A stretch of 64,000 bases of DNA from Streptomyces sp. NBC_00425 (GCF_036030735.1 NZ_CP107928.1:7688001-7752000); one strand, 5' to 3'. Counted from the first letter of the stretch, positions 48,013 through 61,759 are shown. Numbers and translations: made by a program. The notes: a model not told the origin generated them from the letters alone.

Positions 48013-48846
48013 GTGCGTAACACCACCAAGATCACCACTGCTGTCCTGGCCGCCGGAGCCCTCACCCTCGGACTCACCGCCTGCGGCTCGGACAAGGACT
48101 CCGGCGCCGACGCGAACGCCACGCTGACCGTCGCCGCCACCCCCACCCCGCAGGGCGAGATCCTCGACTACATCAAGGACAACCTCGCGGCGAAGGCCGG
48201 CCTCAAGCTCGAGGTCAAGGAGTTCACGGACTACGTCACGCCCAACACGGCGGTCCAGCAGGGCGAGGTCGACGCCAACTACTTCCAGCACCAGCCGTAC
48301 CTCGACGACTTCAACAAGAAGAACGACACCGACATCGTCGCCGTGCCCGGCGCCACGGTGCACCTCGAGCCGCTCGGCCTGTACTCCCGCAGCGTCAAGA
48401 AGCTCGACGCCCTGGAGAAGGGCGCCACCGTCGCCCTGCCGAACGACACCACCAACGAGGCCCGCGCGCTGAAGCTCCTGGAGACAGGCGGCCTCATCGG
48501 TCTGAAGCCGGGCGTCGGCTACGACGCCACCCCCAAGGACGTCGTCTCCAACCCCAAGGGCCTGAAGTTCAAGGAGCTCGAGGCGGCCCAGCTGCCGCGC
48601 TCCCTCTCCGACGTCGACGCCGCCGTGATCAACGGCAACTACGCGCTCGAGGCCAAGCTCAGCCCGGCGAAGGACGCCCTGCTCGCAGAGTCCGCGAAGG
48701 GCAACCCCTACGCCAACTTCCTCGCCGTGAAGAAGGGCGACGAGGGCGACCCGCGCGTGAAGAAGCTGGCCGGGCTGCTCACCTCCCCCGAGGTGAAGAA
48801 GTTCATCGAGGACAAGTACGACGGAGCCGTCGTGGCGGCCTTCTGA
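48013..48846 (+). CDS. metQ: Methionine-binding lipoprotein
   Basis: 277 residues. Lipobox LTAC with lipidated Cys24; NlpA/MetQ fold with GEILDYIKDNL, QGEVDANYFQHQPYLDDFN, LPNDTTNEARALKLLETGGLI, and INGNYALEA. It captures L-methionine (perhaps D-Met) outside and delivers it to MetNI. GTG start with AGGAAAGG upstream. Confidence 0.96.
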   Translation: MRNTTKITTAVLAAGALTLGLTACGSDKDSGADANATLTVAATPTPQGEILDYIKDNLAAKAGLKLEVKEFTDYVTPNTAVQQGEVDANYFQHQPYLDDFNKKNDTDIVAVPGATVHLEPLGLYSRSVKKLDALEKGATVALPNDTTNEARALKLLETGGLIGLKPGVGYDATPKDVVSNPKGLKFKELEAAQLPRSLSDVDAAVINGNYALEAKLSPAKDALLAESAKGNPYANFLAVKKGDEGDPRVKKLAGLLTSPEVKKFIEDKYDGAVVAAF

Positions 48847-48866
48847 TCCCCGCCCCGACGCACACG

Positions 48867-48903
48867 CACGGGGTCCGCGCCTTCACCCGGTGTGGACCCC
48901 GTG
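48867..48903 (+). terminator. Terminator of the metNIQ operon
   Basis: A 10-bp stem CACGGGGTCC (48867-48876) / GGACCCCGTG (48894-48903), 20 bases after the metQ stop. Confidence 0.8.
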
Positions 48904-49001
48904 GTGGGGTTCCGGGCTCACATGCTGCATGCTGGGCAGTTCAGTCGGCCCTGACGGGGCGGCAGGTCTCACCAGAGGTCCCGAAGGTTACGGAGCGGCG
49001 C

Positions 49002-49640
49002 ATGACGAGCACCTTCCCCAACATCTCCATCAGCACGGAGCGGTTGGGCCTGCGCCCCCTCGACGAGGACGACGTGCCCGCCCTGGCCGACATGATGAAC
49101 GACGAGCAGGTCACGGCCTGGACCGGCGTGCCCCAGCCCTTCGACGAGGCCGCCGCCCGCCGCTGGGTCGCCGAGTACGCGCCCGGCGAACGCACGGCGG
49201 GACGCGGCCTCGACCTCGCCGTCACCGAGTTCCTCACCCAGCGCCTGGTCGGCGTCGTCCAGCTCGCCAAGACCAACTGGCACGTCCGCTCCACCGAACT
49301 GTCGTACATCATCGCCCCCTGGGCGCGCGGCGAGGGCTACGCCTCCGAGGCGGCGCTCGCCACCGCCCAATGGCTGTTCACCGACCAGAAGTTCGAGCGC
49401 ATCGAGCTGCGCACGGCCGCCGACAACACCGCCTCCCAGCAGGTCGCGCAGAAGATCGGCTGCATCAGCGAGGGCGTGCTGCGCGGCGCCTGCATAGCGC
49501 GCGCCCGCGCCGAGGACGGCACCTGGAACGAGGTGCGCACCGACTACATCGTCTACAGCCTCCTCCCCGAGGACCTGGACGGCGGCGGCGAGCACTTCGC
49601 GGAGAGCGGCGGATTCACGTCGTACACCGACTGGAACTGA
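49002..49640 (+). CDS. RimJ/RimL-type GNAT N-acetyltransferase
   Basis: 212 residues. STERLGLRPLDEDDVPALADMM start, acetyl-CoA motif APWARGEGYASEAALATAQWLF and RIELRTAADNTASQQVAQKIG. Related to ribosomal-protein alanine acetyltransferases, though many such genes act on other amines. ATG at 49002. Confidence 0.9.
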   Translation: MTSTFPNISISTERLGLRPLDEDDVPALADMMNDEQVTAWTGVPQPFDEAAARRWVAEYAPGERTAGRGLDLAVTEFLTQRLVGVVQLAKTNWHVRSTELSYIIAPWARGEGYASEAALATAQWLFTDQKFERIELRTAADNTASQQVAQKIGCISEGVLRGACIARARAEDGTWNEVRTDYIVYSLLPEDLDGGGEHFAESGGFTSYTDWN

Positions 49641-49735
49641 TCCCGCCGCAGGTGTCACCGCCGCCGCCCCCGCCCGCCGACCAGGTACCCTCACGGAGCC
49701 CGCTGCCTGCGTGAACCCGGGGGAGACTGACGACG

Positions 49736-50950
49736 ATGGCCGACCGCGTCACGGTGATCGGCTGGGACGGCTCGCCGCTGACCGACGCGGCCCGCTCCGC
49801 TCTGAGCGCCGCCACGCTGGTGGCCGGCGCCGCCCACCACCTGGCGCTGCCCGAGGTGCCGCCCGGCGCGGAACGCATCCGGCTCGGCAGCGTCGCGCTC
49901 GCCGCCCGCCGTATCACCGGCCACCGCGGCACCGCCGTCGTCCTCGCCGACGGCGACCCGGGCTTCTTCGGCGTCGTACGGACCCTGCGCGCACCCGAGT
50001 TCGGCCTGGAGGTCGAGGTCGTCCCGGCCGTCTCCGCCGTCGCCGCCGCCTTCGCCCGCGCCGGGATGCCCTGGGACGACGCCCAGGTGGTCGTCGCCCA
50101 CCGGCGCACGCTGCGACGGGCGGTCAACGTGTGCCGCGCCCACACCAAGGTCGCCGTTCTCACCTCCCCGGGCGCCGGTCCCGCCGAGCTCGGCCTGCTC
50201 ATGGAGGGCGTGCACCGCACCTTCGTGGTCTGCGAGGAACTCGGCACCGTCCGCGAGCAGGTCAGCGTCGTCACCTCCGACAAGGCGGCCGACCACACCT
50301 GGCGCGACCCCAACGTCGTCATCGTCATCGGCCCCGCCGTGCCGGCCGCCGCGGGGGACGGCGGTTGGATCGCCGGACGTGACCCGGGCGCCGGCCCGCG
50401 CGGCTGGACCCTGCCCGGCGACGCCTACGGCGGCGGGCTGGGCGAGGGGGAGGCGCCGTTGCTGCGCGCGGCCCAACTCGCCCACCTGGGGCCGCGGACG
50501 GGCGACCTCGTCTGGGACATCGGCTGCGGCAGCGGCGCCTTCGCCACCGACGCCGCGCGGGCGGGCGCCGCCGTCATCGCCGTCGACCGGGACTTGCAGG
50601 CCTGCGCCCGCACCGACGCCGCCGCCCGCCGGCACGGGGTCCAGCTCCAGATCGTCCGCGGCGACGCCCCGCACGTGCTGGAGAACCTGCCGGAACCGGA
50701 CGTCGTCCGGGTCGGCGGCGGGGGAGCGGCCGTCGTCTCCGCGGTCGCCGACCGCCGCCCGCAGCGCATCGTCACCCACGCGGCCACCCGGGACGCCGCC
50801 GAACTCGTGGGCCGCGACCTGACGGAGCACGACTACCGCGTCGAGTGCGCCCTCGTCCAGGCCGTCGAACTCGACACCAGGGCCTGGACGGAGACGGAGC
50901 GGAGCGTCGCGTTCCTGCTCACGGGGGTTCTCGCGGACCGTCGGCCCTGA
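49736..50950 (+). CDS. cobL: Precorrin-6Y C5,15-methyltransferase (CbiE-CbiT fusion)
   Basis: 404 residues. The N-terminal CbiE domain (1-205) has the tetrapyrrole methylase features GDPGFFGVVRTLR and PAVSAVAAAFARAGMPWDDA; the C-terminal CbiT domain (about 240-404) has the SAM motif LVWDIGCGSGAFATDAARAG. Together they methylate C5 and C15 and decarboxylate the acetate on ring C in corrin synthesis. Few other corrin-ring genes are near; bluB-cobT and cysG follow. Confidence 0.94.
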   Translation: MADRVTVIGWDGSPLTDAARSALSAATLVAGAAHHLALPEVPPGAERIRLGSVALAARRITGHRGTAVVLADGDPGFFGVVRTLRAPEFGLEVEVVPAVSAVAAAFARAGMPWDDAQVVVAHRRTLRRAVNVCRAHTKVAVLTSPGAGPAELGLLMEGVHRTFVVCEELGTVREQVSVVTSDKAADHTWRDPNVVIVIGPAVPAAAGDGGWIAGRDPGAGPRGWTLPGDAYGGGLGEGEAPLLRAAQLAHLGPRTGDLVWDIGCGSGAFATDAARAGAAVIAVDRDLQACARTDAAARRHGVQLQIVRGDAPHVLENLPEPDVVRVGGGGAAVVSAVADRRPQRIVTHAATRDAAELVGRDLTEHDYRVECALVQAVELDTRAWTETERSVAFLLTGVLADRRP

Positions 50951-51315
50951 CCCGGTTCGCCCGCCCGGTGATCCTGTTGTCGTACCGCGCGCGGTAGGCT
51001 GGCCGATCGTCGTACCGCTTCCGGTCGCCCGGCGCTTCGTCGGTCAATGTCCGGAAAACACCTCCCTTTTGGGCTGGGTGTGGTACGGCAGAACCGGAGG
51101 ACGCGCAACGTGGCGCAGTCCACAGCGGCGCGTCGCGGATCAAGCTGTCGCGACGGCCCGGTGGCCGGGACAATGCCACTGTATGGCTTTGTCGCTTTTT
51201 CGAGCGGGTCGTTCGTGCCGCTGGGCACGGACGCTCGTTCTCACTGCGGGGCGGTCGGTGCGCCGCTCCGGGCGAGCTGGTCGTAAGAGCACTAACCGAT
51301 GGGCGAGGGGTACGC
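50951..51315 (+). other. Leader region of bluB-cobT with an unsupported small ORF
   Basis: 365 bases. A 79-codon frame (51047-51286) and an internal GTG start (51110, AQSTAARRGSSCRD) are open but have no recognised homology. The string GCCACTG at 51175-51181 recalls part of a B12 riboswitch, but the rest of that riboswitch is not seen. Probably a long untranslated leader. Confidence 0.4.
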
Positions 51316-55551
<4,236 letters not shown>

Positions 55552-55560
55552 GCCCCCCGC

Positions 55561-55597
55561 GGGGCCGGCGGGCGCGCTTGTGCGCGCCCCTGGCCCC
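55561..55597 (+). terminator. Terminator after bluB-cobT
   Basis: Inner stem GGGCGCGC (55570-55577) / GCGCGCCC (55582-55589) with loop TTGT, and an outer GGGGCC/GGCCCC pair (55561-55566, 55592-55597). Confidence 0.75.
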
Positions 55598-55700
55598 GCC
55601 GCATGCTGAACACACCTCTAAAATGCGCACGTCAGGGCTGCTCCGGAGTCGCAGCGCCCGCTCACTGCACGTCTCTGCCCGTACGAGGAGCCGCACCCTC

Positions 55701-56933
55701 ATGGCCGAACACCCCGCCTACCCCGTAGGTCTCCGCCTCACCGGCCGCAGGGTCGTCGTCCTCGGCGGCGGCCAGGTCGCCCAGCGCCGCCTGCCCGCCC
55801 TGATCGCCGCGGGCGCGGTCGTGGAGCTCGTCTCCCCGAGCGCCACCCCGTCCGTCGAGGCGATGGCCGACGCGGGCGAGATCACCTGGTCCCGGCGCCG
55901 GTACGCGGAGGGCGACCTCGACGGTGCCTGGTACGCCCTGATCGCCACGAGCGACCCCGAGGCGAACGTGGCGGCCTCCGCGGAGGCGGAGGCGCACCGC
56001 ATCTGGTGCGTGCGCTCCGACGACGCCGAGGCCGCGACCGCCTGGACTCCCGCGACCGGCCACAGCGAGGGGGTGACGGTCGCCGTCCTCACCACCGACG
56101 GCCGCGGCCGCGACCCCCGGCACACCGCCGCCATCCGCGACGCGGTCGTCGAGGGCCTGCGCGACGGCACCCTCGTCGCCCCCCACTACCGCACCCGGAC
56201 CCCCGGCGTGGCGCTGGTCGGCGGCGGTCCCGGCGACCCCGACCTGATCACCGTCCGCGGCCGCCGTCTGCTCGCCGAGGCGGACGTCGTGATCGCCGAC
56301 CGGCTCGGCCCGCGCGACCTCCTCGCCGAGCTCCCGCCGCACGTCGAGGTGATCGACGCGGCGAAGATCCCCTACGGCCGGTACATGGCGCAGGAGGCCA
56401 TCAACAACGCGCTGATCGAGCACGCCAAGCAGGGCAAGTCCGTCGTCCGCCTCAAGGGCGGCGACCCGTACGTGTTCGGCCGCGGCATGGAGGAGCTCCA
56501 GGCCCTCGCCGAGGCCGGGATCGCCTGCACGGTCGTCCCGGGGATCTCGAGTTCGATCTCGGTGCCGGGCGCGGCCGGTATCCCCGTCACCCACCGGGGC
56601 GTCGCCCATGAGTTCACGGTGGTCAGCGGCCATGTGGCACCCGACGACGAGCGCTCGCTGGTCGACTGGGAGTCCCTCGCGAAGCTCACCGGAACCCTGG
56701 TGATCCTGATGGGCGTCGACAAGATCGGGAAGATCGCCGAGGCGCTCGTGGCGCACGGCAAGTCGCCCGACACCCCGGTCGCCCTCGTCCAGGAGGGCAC
56801 GACGGCCGCCCAGCGTCGGGTCGACGCCACGCTCGCCACGGTCGCCGAGACGGTCCGCGTCCAGGAGGTCAAGCCCCCGGCGGTCGTCGTCATCGGCCCG
56901 GTCGTCGGCGTCGGGCCGGGGACCTCAGAGTAA
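55701..56933 (+). CDS. cysG: Sirohaem synthase (precorrin-2 dehydrogenase / uroporphyrinogen-III methyltransferase)
   Basis: 410 residues. N-terminal NAD-binding precorrin-2 dehydrogenase (RRVVVLGGGQVAQRRLPALI), C-terminal SUMT domain from about residue 170 (ALVGGGPGDPDLITVRGRRL, VVRLKGGDPYVFGRGMEELQ, PGISSSISVPGAAGIPVTHR, LVILMGVDKI). It supplies precorrin-2/sirohydrochlorin to both sirohaem and cobalamin. It is shorter than the 457-residue E. coli enzyme. ATG at 55701 with GAGGAG ten bases upstream. Confidence 0.95.
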   Translation: MAEHPAYPVGLRLTGRRVVVLGGGQVAQRRLPALIAAGAVVELVSPSATPSVEAMADAGEITWSRRRYAEGDLDGAWYALIATSDPEANVAASAEAEAHRIWCVRSDDAEAATAWTPATGHSEGVTVAVLTTDGRGRDPRHTAAIRDAVVEGLRDGTLVAPHYRTRTPGVALVGGGPGDPDLITVRGRRLLAEADVVIADRLGPRDLLAELPPHVEVIDAAKIPYGRYMAQEAINNALIEHAKQGKSVVRLKGGDPYVFGRGMEELQALAEAGIACTVVPGISSSISVPGAAGIPVTHRGVAHEFTVVSGHVAPDDERSLVDWESLAKLTGTLVILMGVDKIGKIAEALVAHGKSPDTPVALVQEGTTAAQRRVDATLATVAETVRVQEVKPPAVVVIGPVVGVGPGTSE

Positions 56934-56997
56934 CCCCGGGTAACACAACCGTTCCGAGCCGTTGGCACCGCACCCAGGACAAGGCAGTATCACCCCT

Positions 56998-57816
56998 GTG
57001 GCCGATCTCATCACCGTGGAAGATCCCGACGACCCGCGCCTGCGCGACTACACCGGCCTGACCGACGTCGAGCTGCGCCGCAGACGCGAGCCCGCCGAGG
57101 GGCTGTTCATCGCCGAGGGCGAGAAGGTCATCCGACGCGCGAAGGACGCCGGGTACGAGATGCGCTCGATGCTGCTCTCGGCCAAGTGGATCGACGTCAT
57201 GCGCGACGTCATCGACGAGCTTCCGGCGCCGGTCTACGCCGTCAGCCCCGACCTCGCCGAACAGGTCACCGGCTACCACGTCCACCGGGGCGCGCTGGCC
57301 TCGATGCAGCGCAGGCCGCTGCCCACGGCGGCCGACCTGCTCCACACCGCCCGGCGGGTGGTGGTCATGGAGTCGGTCAACGACCACACCAACATCGGCG
57401 CCATCTTCCGCTCGGCCGCCGCCCTCGGGATGGACGCCGTACTGCTCTCGCCGGACTGCGCGGACCCCCTCTACCGTCGCAGCGTGAAAGTGTCGATGGG
57501 CGCGGTCTTCTCCGTCCCGTACGCCCGTCTGGACACCTGGCCCAAGGGCCTGGACTCGGTCCGCGAGGCCGGCTTCACGCTGCTCGCGCTCACCCCGGAC
57601 GAGAAGGCCCGCAGCCTCGACGAGGCCGCCCCGCACCGGATGGACCGTGTGGCTCTCATGCTCGGCGCGGAGGGCGACGGCCTCTCCACCCAGGCACTCG
57701 TCGCCGCCGACGAATGGGTCCGCATCCCGATGTCCCACGGCGTCGACTCGCTCAACGTGGGCGCCGCGGCGGCGGTCGCCTTCTACGCGGTGGCGACGGG
57801 CCGTCCCCGCGCATAG
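56998..57816 (+). CDS. TrmH family RNA methyltransferase
   Basis: 272 residues. N-terminal L30e-like domain (GLFIAEGEKVIRRAKDAGYEM), SPOUT domain with MESVNDHTNIGAIFRSAAALG, LMLGAEGDGLS and IPMSHGVDSLNVGAAAAVAFY. 2'-O-ribose methylation of tRNA or rRNA. It is only distantly similar to the SpoU gene at 7220. GTG at 56998 with a possible -10 (CAGTAT) just before it suggests a leaderless transcript. Confidence 0.92.
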   Translation: MADLITVEDPDDPRLRDYTGLTDVELRRRREPAEGLFIAEGEKVIRRAKDAGYEMRSMLLSAKWIDVMRDVIDELPAPVYAVSPDLAEQVTGYHVHRGALASMQRRPLPTAADLLHTARRVVVMESVNDHTNIGAIFRSAAALGMDAVLLSPDCADPLYRRSVKVSMGAVFSVPYARLDTWPKGLDSVREAGFTLLALTPDEKARSLDEAAPHRMDRVALMLGAEGDGLSTQALVAADEWVRIPMSHGVDSLNVGAAAAVAFYAVATGRPRA

Positions 57817-57999
57817 CCCCCGGGAGACGGCCGGCGCCGTCCGCGACGGCCGGGCGGTCAGGGTCGACGACGGCCGCCGCATCGCCGTGATCACCGGCGC
57901 CCGGGGAGGCCCCGTCCTGTCGCGCGCGGCCTCACCTGCGGGTCGTCCACGTCCGCGGACGTTCCGACGCCGACCGATCGCCCGCGCGTTACCCGCCGG

Positions 58000-59367
58000 T
58001 CAGCCGGCCGCCGCACCGCCCTCGCCCGGCGCCGACGGCAGGTGCGGCCGCGCGTGCCGGACGACGCCGTCGCCCCCGCCGAGGCCGCGTGCCGGTCCCT
58101 CACAACCCTGGACGAGGGCGATGCCCAGCGCCACGAACAGCGTCACCACCACGAACACGAACAGCCGCTGACGCAGCAGGCGCGGGTTGGCGGGCCGCAG
58201 TCTGCCCCCCGTCGTCCTCGACCCGGGACGCCCGGCGCCGCTGCGGGGCCCCGGTCGACTGCCGCTGCCGGGACGGGTGTTGCGGGTGCCGGGAACAGGC
58301 CGGGCCCCGGACCGCGACGATGCTCCACCGCCCCCGCGGGACGGGTTCGTGCCCCGCGCCGGTGCGCCGCCCCGCGCGGGGGCCGGACCGCGCGAGGACG
58401 GCGCCCCGCCGCGCGGCGGGGGAGTGCCGGGGCCCGGATGACGCAGCGTGCGCTCCGGATGGCCGGGCTCCGCCAGCCGTCCCGTGGGCCGGTCCGCCTC
58501 GGCCGCCCGCGGCGCCGGAGGTCGCGCGTCGGCCAGGCCCTGGGCCTCCCGGGTGGCGATCTCCTTCAGCCGCAGGGAGAGTTCGAGCGTGCTGGGCCGC
58601 TCCTCGGGGTCCTTCGCGAGACAGGCCCGCACCAGCGGGGCCAGCGCGTCCGGCACGCCGTGCAGCTGTGGTTCCTCATGCACCACGCGGTACAGCATCA
58701 CCTCCGAACTGCCCTGTCCGAAGGGGGAGTCGGCCGTCGAGGCGTAGGCGAGCGTGGCGCCGAGCGAGAACACGTCGGTGGCCGGTGTGACCAGCGCCCC
58801 GCGCACCTGCTCCGGCGCGAGGAACCCGGGGGAGCCGACCGCCGTGCCGACGTGGGTGAGCGTGGACGCGCCCGTCGCCCACGCGATCCCGAAGTCGATG
58901 ATCCGCGGTCCCTTGGGGGAGAGCAGGATGTTGGAGGGCTTCAGGTCCCGGTGCACGACCCCGGCCTCGTGGACGGCGACGAGCCCCTCCGACAGCGCGG
59001 CCCCGATCGCGGCGAGCTCCGCGGCCCCGAGCGGCCCCTCGTCGTTCACCTTGTCGTGCAGGGAGGGGCCGGGCACGTACTGCGTGGCGAACCACGGACG
59101 GTCGGCGTCCAGATCCGCCGCGACGAGCCGCGCCGTGCAGCCGCCCCGGATCCGCCGGGCGGCCGACACCTCGCGTGCGAACCGCGAGCGGAACTCCTGG
59201 TCCTCCGCCAGATCGGGCCGGATCACCTTCAGCGCGACCCGCTGCCCCTTCTTGTCGGAGCCCAGGTAGACGACGCCCATCCCGCCCGCGCCGAGCCGCC
59301 GGTGAAGCCGGAACGAGCCGACGACGCGCGGGTCCTCGCGCCTCAGGCGCATCATCGCCATGTTCAT
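58000..59367 (-). CDS. Membrane-anchored Ser/Thr protein kinase
   Basis: About 455 residues. Kinase domain 17-285: GAGGMGVVY loop, Lys47 (VALKVIR), HRDLKPSN with Asp141, DFG Asp158, APEQ. A long Pro/Arg/Gly/Ser-rich linker (about 290-405) leads to one transmembrane helix (LFVFVVVTLFVALGIAL) and a short outer tail of about 35 residues. No PASTA or sensory domain, so the signal is unknown. Several starts are possible (GTG 59397, ATG 59367, 59361, 59355). Confidence 0.92.
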   Translation of the reverse strand: MNMAMMRLRREDPRVVGSFRLHRRLGAGGMGVVYLGSDKKGQRVALKVIRPDLAEDQEFRSRFAREVSAARRIRGGCTARLVAADLDADRPWFATQYVPGPSLHDKVNDEGPLGAAELAAIGAALSEGLVAVHEAGVVHRDLKPSNILLSPKGPRIIDFGIAWATGASTLTHVGTAVGSPGFLAPEQVRGALVTPATDVFSLGATLAYASTADSPFGQGSSEVMLYRVVHEEPQLHGVPDALAPLVRACLAKDPEERPSTLELSLRLKEIATREAQGLADARPPAPRAAEADRPTGRLAEPGHPERTLRHPGPGTPPPRGGAPSSRGPAPARGGAPARGTNPSRGGGGASSRSGARPVPGTRNTRPGSGSRPGPRSGAGRPGSRTTGGRLRPANPRLLRQRLFVFVVVTLFVALGIALVQGCEGPARGLGGGDGVVRHARPHLPSAPGEGGAAAG

Positions 59368-59397
59368 CCCCGCTGCCCGGTCCGTCTGACGTGGCAC

Positions 59398-59956
59398 AGC
59401 TTACGTTTACACGGCCGCTCGCGCGCAGAGGCCGCGCCCTCTCGTACCGATGGATTGTCAGTGCCGGACAGGAGAATTGAGGAGTGGTCAGGAGGCCTGG
59501 GGAAAGCCGCACTTTGCCGACCCCGCCTCCCCAACCACCCGTCCCGGAAGGGGGATTGCACCCATGCAGGGTGACAGGCCGCACACGGCGCCGGGTGTCG
59601 GCGACGCCGCCCGGACCCATGACATCAGGGCGGGCGGAGCGGGCCGCCCACGACCGGCCGCGGTACCGGGAGAGGAGCCGGAAGTGAGCGAAGTCACGAC
59701 AGCCCTCGGGAAAACCGGCCCGGACCGGGCGGCCCCTCCGGGAAGACCCCGAGACGTAGGACCTTCTCTCCACCCAGGGGAGTACTCACCTGGTGACGGC
59801 TCATCCTCCGGGAGGCCCGCCAATCGGTACGAGGGCATGACGACCGGAGCCCGCCGCAAGCCTAGATTTGAGGTCAAGCGGCGGGTGCAGCACTCGTCCC
59901 CCGAGGTCAGACACCCGCCGCTGCCAACGACAACTGATCAGGTCAGGAGAGGGACC
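59398..59956 (+). other. Long region upstream of a small membrane protein gene
   Basis: About 560 bases with no convincing gene. At its end an 11-bp stem AGCGGCGGGTG (59877-59887) / CACCCGCCGCT (59912-59922) with a 24-base loop precedes the ribosome site GGAGAGGG (59945-59952), so it may influence translation of the next gene. I could not match the region to a known riboswitch. Confidence 0.45.
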
Positions 59957-60151
59957 ATGGCCCTTACGGCACCGCGGACGACGATCCGCACTCCGGGACG
60001 CGGTACGCGCCCCCGTCGCACGGGCCGCCGCCACCCCCTGGTGGCGACGTTGATGGCCCTTCCCCTGGCGGTCCTGCTCCTCGTCGTCTTCGACGGCTGG
60101 GAGACGGTGGCCACACAGGCGTCGTCCGTGGGAGTGATGCTGGGGCGCTGA
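59957..60151 (+). CDS. Small single-span membrane protein
   Basis: 64 residues: a basic N-terminus (RTPGRGTRPRRTGRRHP), one helix (LVATLMALPLAVLLLVVF) and a short outer tail. ATG at 59957 with a strong GGAGAGGG ribosome site and a terminator downstream support it as a real gene. Function unknown. Confidence 0.7.
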   Translation: MALTAPRTTIRTPGRGTRPRRTGRRHPLVATLMALPLAVLLLVVFDGWETVATQASSVGVMLGR

Positions 60152-60232
60152 GCGGCGACCCCAGGCCCGGAAGAGCGGTCCGGGCGGGGACATCCACCCA
60201 TGAAACCCCGTGGGGACGGGGGTGCGGCGGAC

Positions 60233-60281
60233 GGCAAAAGATGCAGGCGCAGCTGGGGAGCTGCGCCTGCATTGTTTTGCC
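60233..60281. terminator. Very strong bidirectional terminator
   Basis: A perfect 14-bp stem ATGCAGGCGCAGCT (60241-60254) / AGCTGCGCCTGCAT (60259-60272), loop GGGG, flanked by GGCAAAA on the left and TTTTGCC on the right that extend the dyad. T-tract on both strands. Confidence 0.92.
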
Positions 60282-60430
60282 CCCCCGCCCCGCGTCGCTC
60301 CTCCCACCGCCGAAGGCCTCTCCCGCCGCCGAGGCCCCGAAGTCCCGAAGCACCGAAGCACCGACCCCCGGCAGACCAGGTGCGTACCCTCGCGAGGAGA
60401 CCGACCCGCACGCCGCCGTCCAGGAGCCAC

Positions 60431-61366
60431 GTGACCCCGCACCCCCTGCTCGCCGAGCTCGCGCACCGGGCCGCGGCCCGGGCGCACGCGGCCGCCGCGA
60501 CCTGCCCGTGCGGGGCGGCCACCCTCGCCGACCGCCCCGACGCCACCGTCGTCCGGCACGCCGACACCGTCGCCAAGGCGCACGCACCCGACACCGACCC
60601 GGCCGGTCTGGCACCCCGCCTGGCCGTGGCGGCCGCCCTCCCCGACGTCCTCCTGCCGCCGCTCGCCCCCGCCCCGACGCTGCTCCACGGACGCCTGGTG
60701 ACGTTCTGGCCGTACGGCGCCCCGGTGGATCCGGACGATCCCGACGCGGCGCCCTGGGAGGCGGCGGGAACCCTGCTCGCCGAGCTGCACCGCACCCCGG
60801 CCCCGGCGGGCCTGCCCGCGATGCGCGGTCCCGCCAAGGCAGCCCGGGCCGTCGCGCTCCTGCGCGCCGCCGGAGCGCACCCGGCCGTCGCGCCCGTCCT
60901 CGGGGCCTGGCGCACGCTCCCGGCCTGGGCCCGGGACGAGGCGCCCATGCCGGGCGCCGGAGCCCTCTGCCACGGCGACCTCCACCTCGGCCAGCTCGTC
61001 CGCCGCCCCGCCCCGGACGGGCCGTGGCGGCTGATCGACGTCGACGACCTCGGCGTCGGCGTCCCGGCCTGGGATCTCGCCCGCCCCGCCGCCTGGTTCG
61101 CCTGCGGGCTGCTCCCGCCCGACGAGTGGACCCGCTTCCTCGCCGCCTACCGTGCCGCGGCCGGTCCCGCCGTGCCGGCCGCCGGCGATCCCTGGCCCGG
61201 GCTCGACGTCCCGGCGCGCGCACTCACCGTGCAGACCGCTGCACGGGCCGTCACCAAGGCTGCCGCGGCCGGTCGTCCGCTCGACGAGGTCGAACAGTGC
61301 CTGGTCGACGCCTGCGCGCGCATGGGTTCTCTCCCCGCGCAGGTCGCGGCGGACTTCGCGAAGTAG
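60431..61366 (+). CDS. Aminoglycoside phosphotransferase (APH/choline kinase) family protein
   Basis: 311 residues. Catalytic loop CHGDLHLGQLV (HGDxxxxQ, normally N) and metal-binding LIDVDDLGVGVPAWDLARP; the N-lobe is short and Ala-rich (VVRHADTVAKAHAP). Probably phosphorylates a small molecule; resistance function cannot be claimed. GTG at 60431 follows CAGGAG. The start lies 150 bases after the strong terminator, so it has its own promoter. Confidence 0.85.
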   Translation: MTPHPLLAELAHRAAARAHAAAATCPCGAATLADRPDATVVRHADTVAKAHAPDTDPAGLAPRLAVAAALPDVLLPPLAPAPTLLHGRLVTFWPYGAPVDPDDPDAAPWEAAGTLLAELHRTPAPAGLPAMRGPAKAARAVALLRAAGAHPAVAPVLGAWRTLPAWARDEAPMPGAGALCHGDLHLGQLVRRPAPDGPWRLIDVDDLGVGVPAWDLARPAAWFACGLLPPDEWTRFLAAYRAAAGPAVPAAGDPWPGLDVPARALTVQTAARAVTKAAAAGRPLDEVEQCLVDACARMGSLPAQVAADFAK

Positions 61367-61446
61367 GGTGCAACCGACCGCAGCCGGACAGTGTCTGTCC
61401 TGGCGGTAGGCGAAACAGCACCGACCGGCGAGGAGTTGAGCCGAAC

Positions 61447-61743
61447 ATGCAGTGCCCGAAGTGTCACGCTCAGATGCACACGTACAACCGCAACGGCGTC
61501 CAGATCGAACAGTGCAGCAACTGCCGCGGGATCTTCCTCGACTACGGCGAGCTGGAGGCGCTGACCCGGGTGGAGTCCCAGTGGTCCCAGCCCGCGCCGC
61601 CGCCGGGCGCCCCGCAGGCGTACCCCGCGGCGCCGGCCGCTCCCGCCTGGGGCGCCCCGCACGGCGGCGGTCATCACGGCGGTGGTCACTACGGCGGCCA
61701 CCACCGCCACAAGAGCTTCGGCCACATGCTGTTCTCCAGCTGA
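61447..61743 (+). CDS. TFIIB-type zinc-ribbon protein with His/Gly-rich tail
   Basis: 98 residues. CPKC...CSNC zinc ribbon (MQCPKCHAQMHTYNRNGVQI then EQCSNCRGIFLDYGEL) followed by a Pro/Ala linker and a tail HGGGHHGGGHYGGHHRHK able to bind metals. ATG at 61447 after GAGGAG. Matches the zf-TFIIB family, function unknown. Confidence 0.88.
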   Translation: MQCPKCHAQMHTYNRNGVQIEQCSNCRGIFLDYGELEALTRVESQWSQPAPPPGAPQAYPAAPAAPAWGAPHGGGHHGGGHYGGHHRHKSFGHMLFSS

Positions 61744-61759
61744 ACCGGCGCACGCAAGA

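Noticed and set aside
51165..51185. GCCACTG string upstream of bluB-cobT as part of a cobalamin riboswitch
   Set aside because: The other conserved blocks of the riboswitch (the GGGAA...CCGC core and the CAGGAGAC-type box) are not found around it.
60431..61366. Antibiotic resistance gene (aminoglycoside phosphotransferase)
   Set aside because: The family includes many kinases of housekeeping metabolites; the chromosomal context and the Gln in HGDLHLGQ give no support for resistance.
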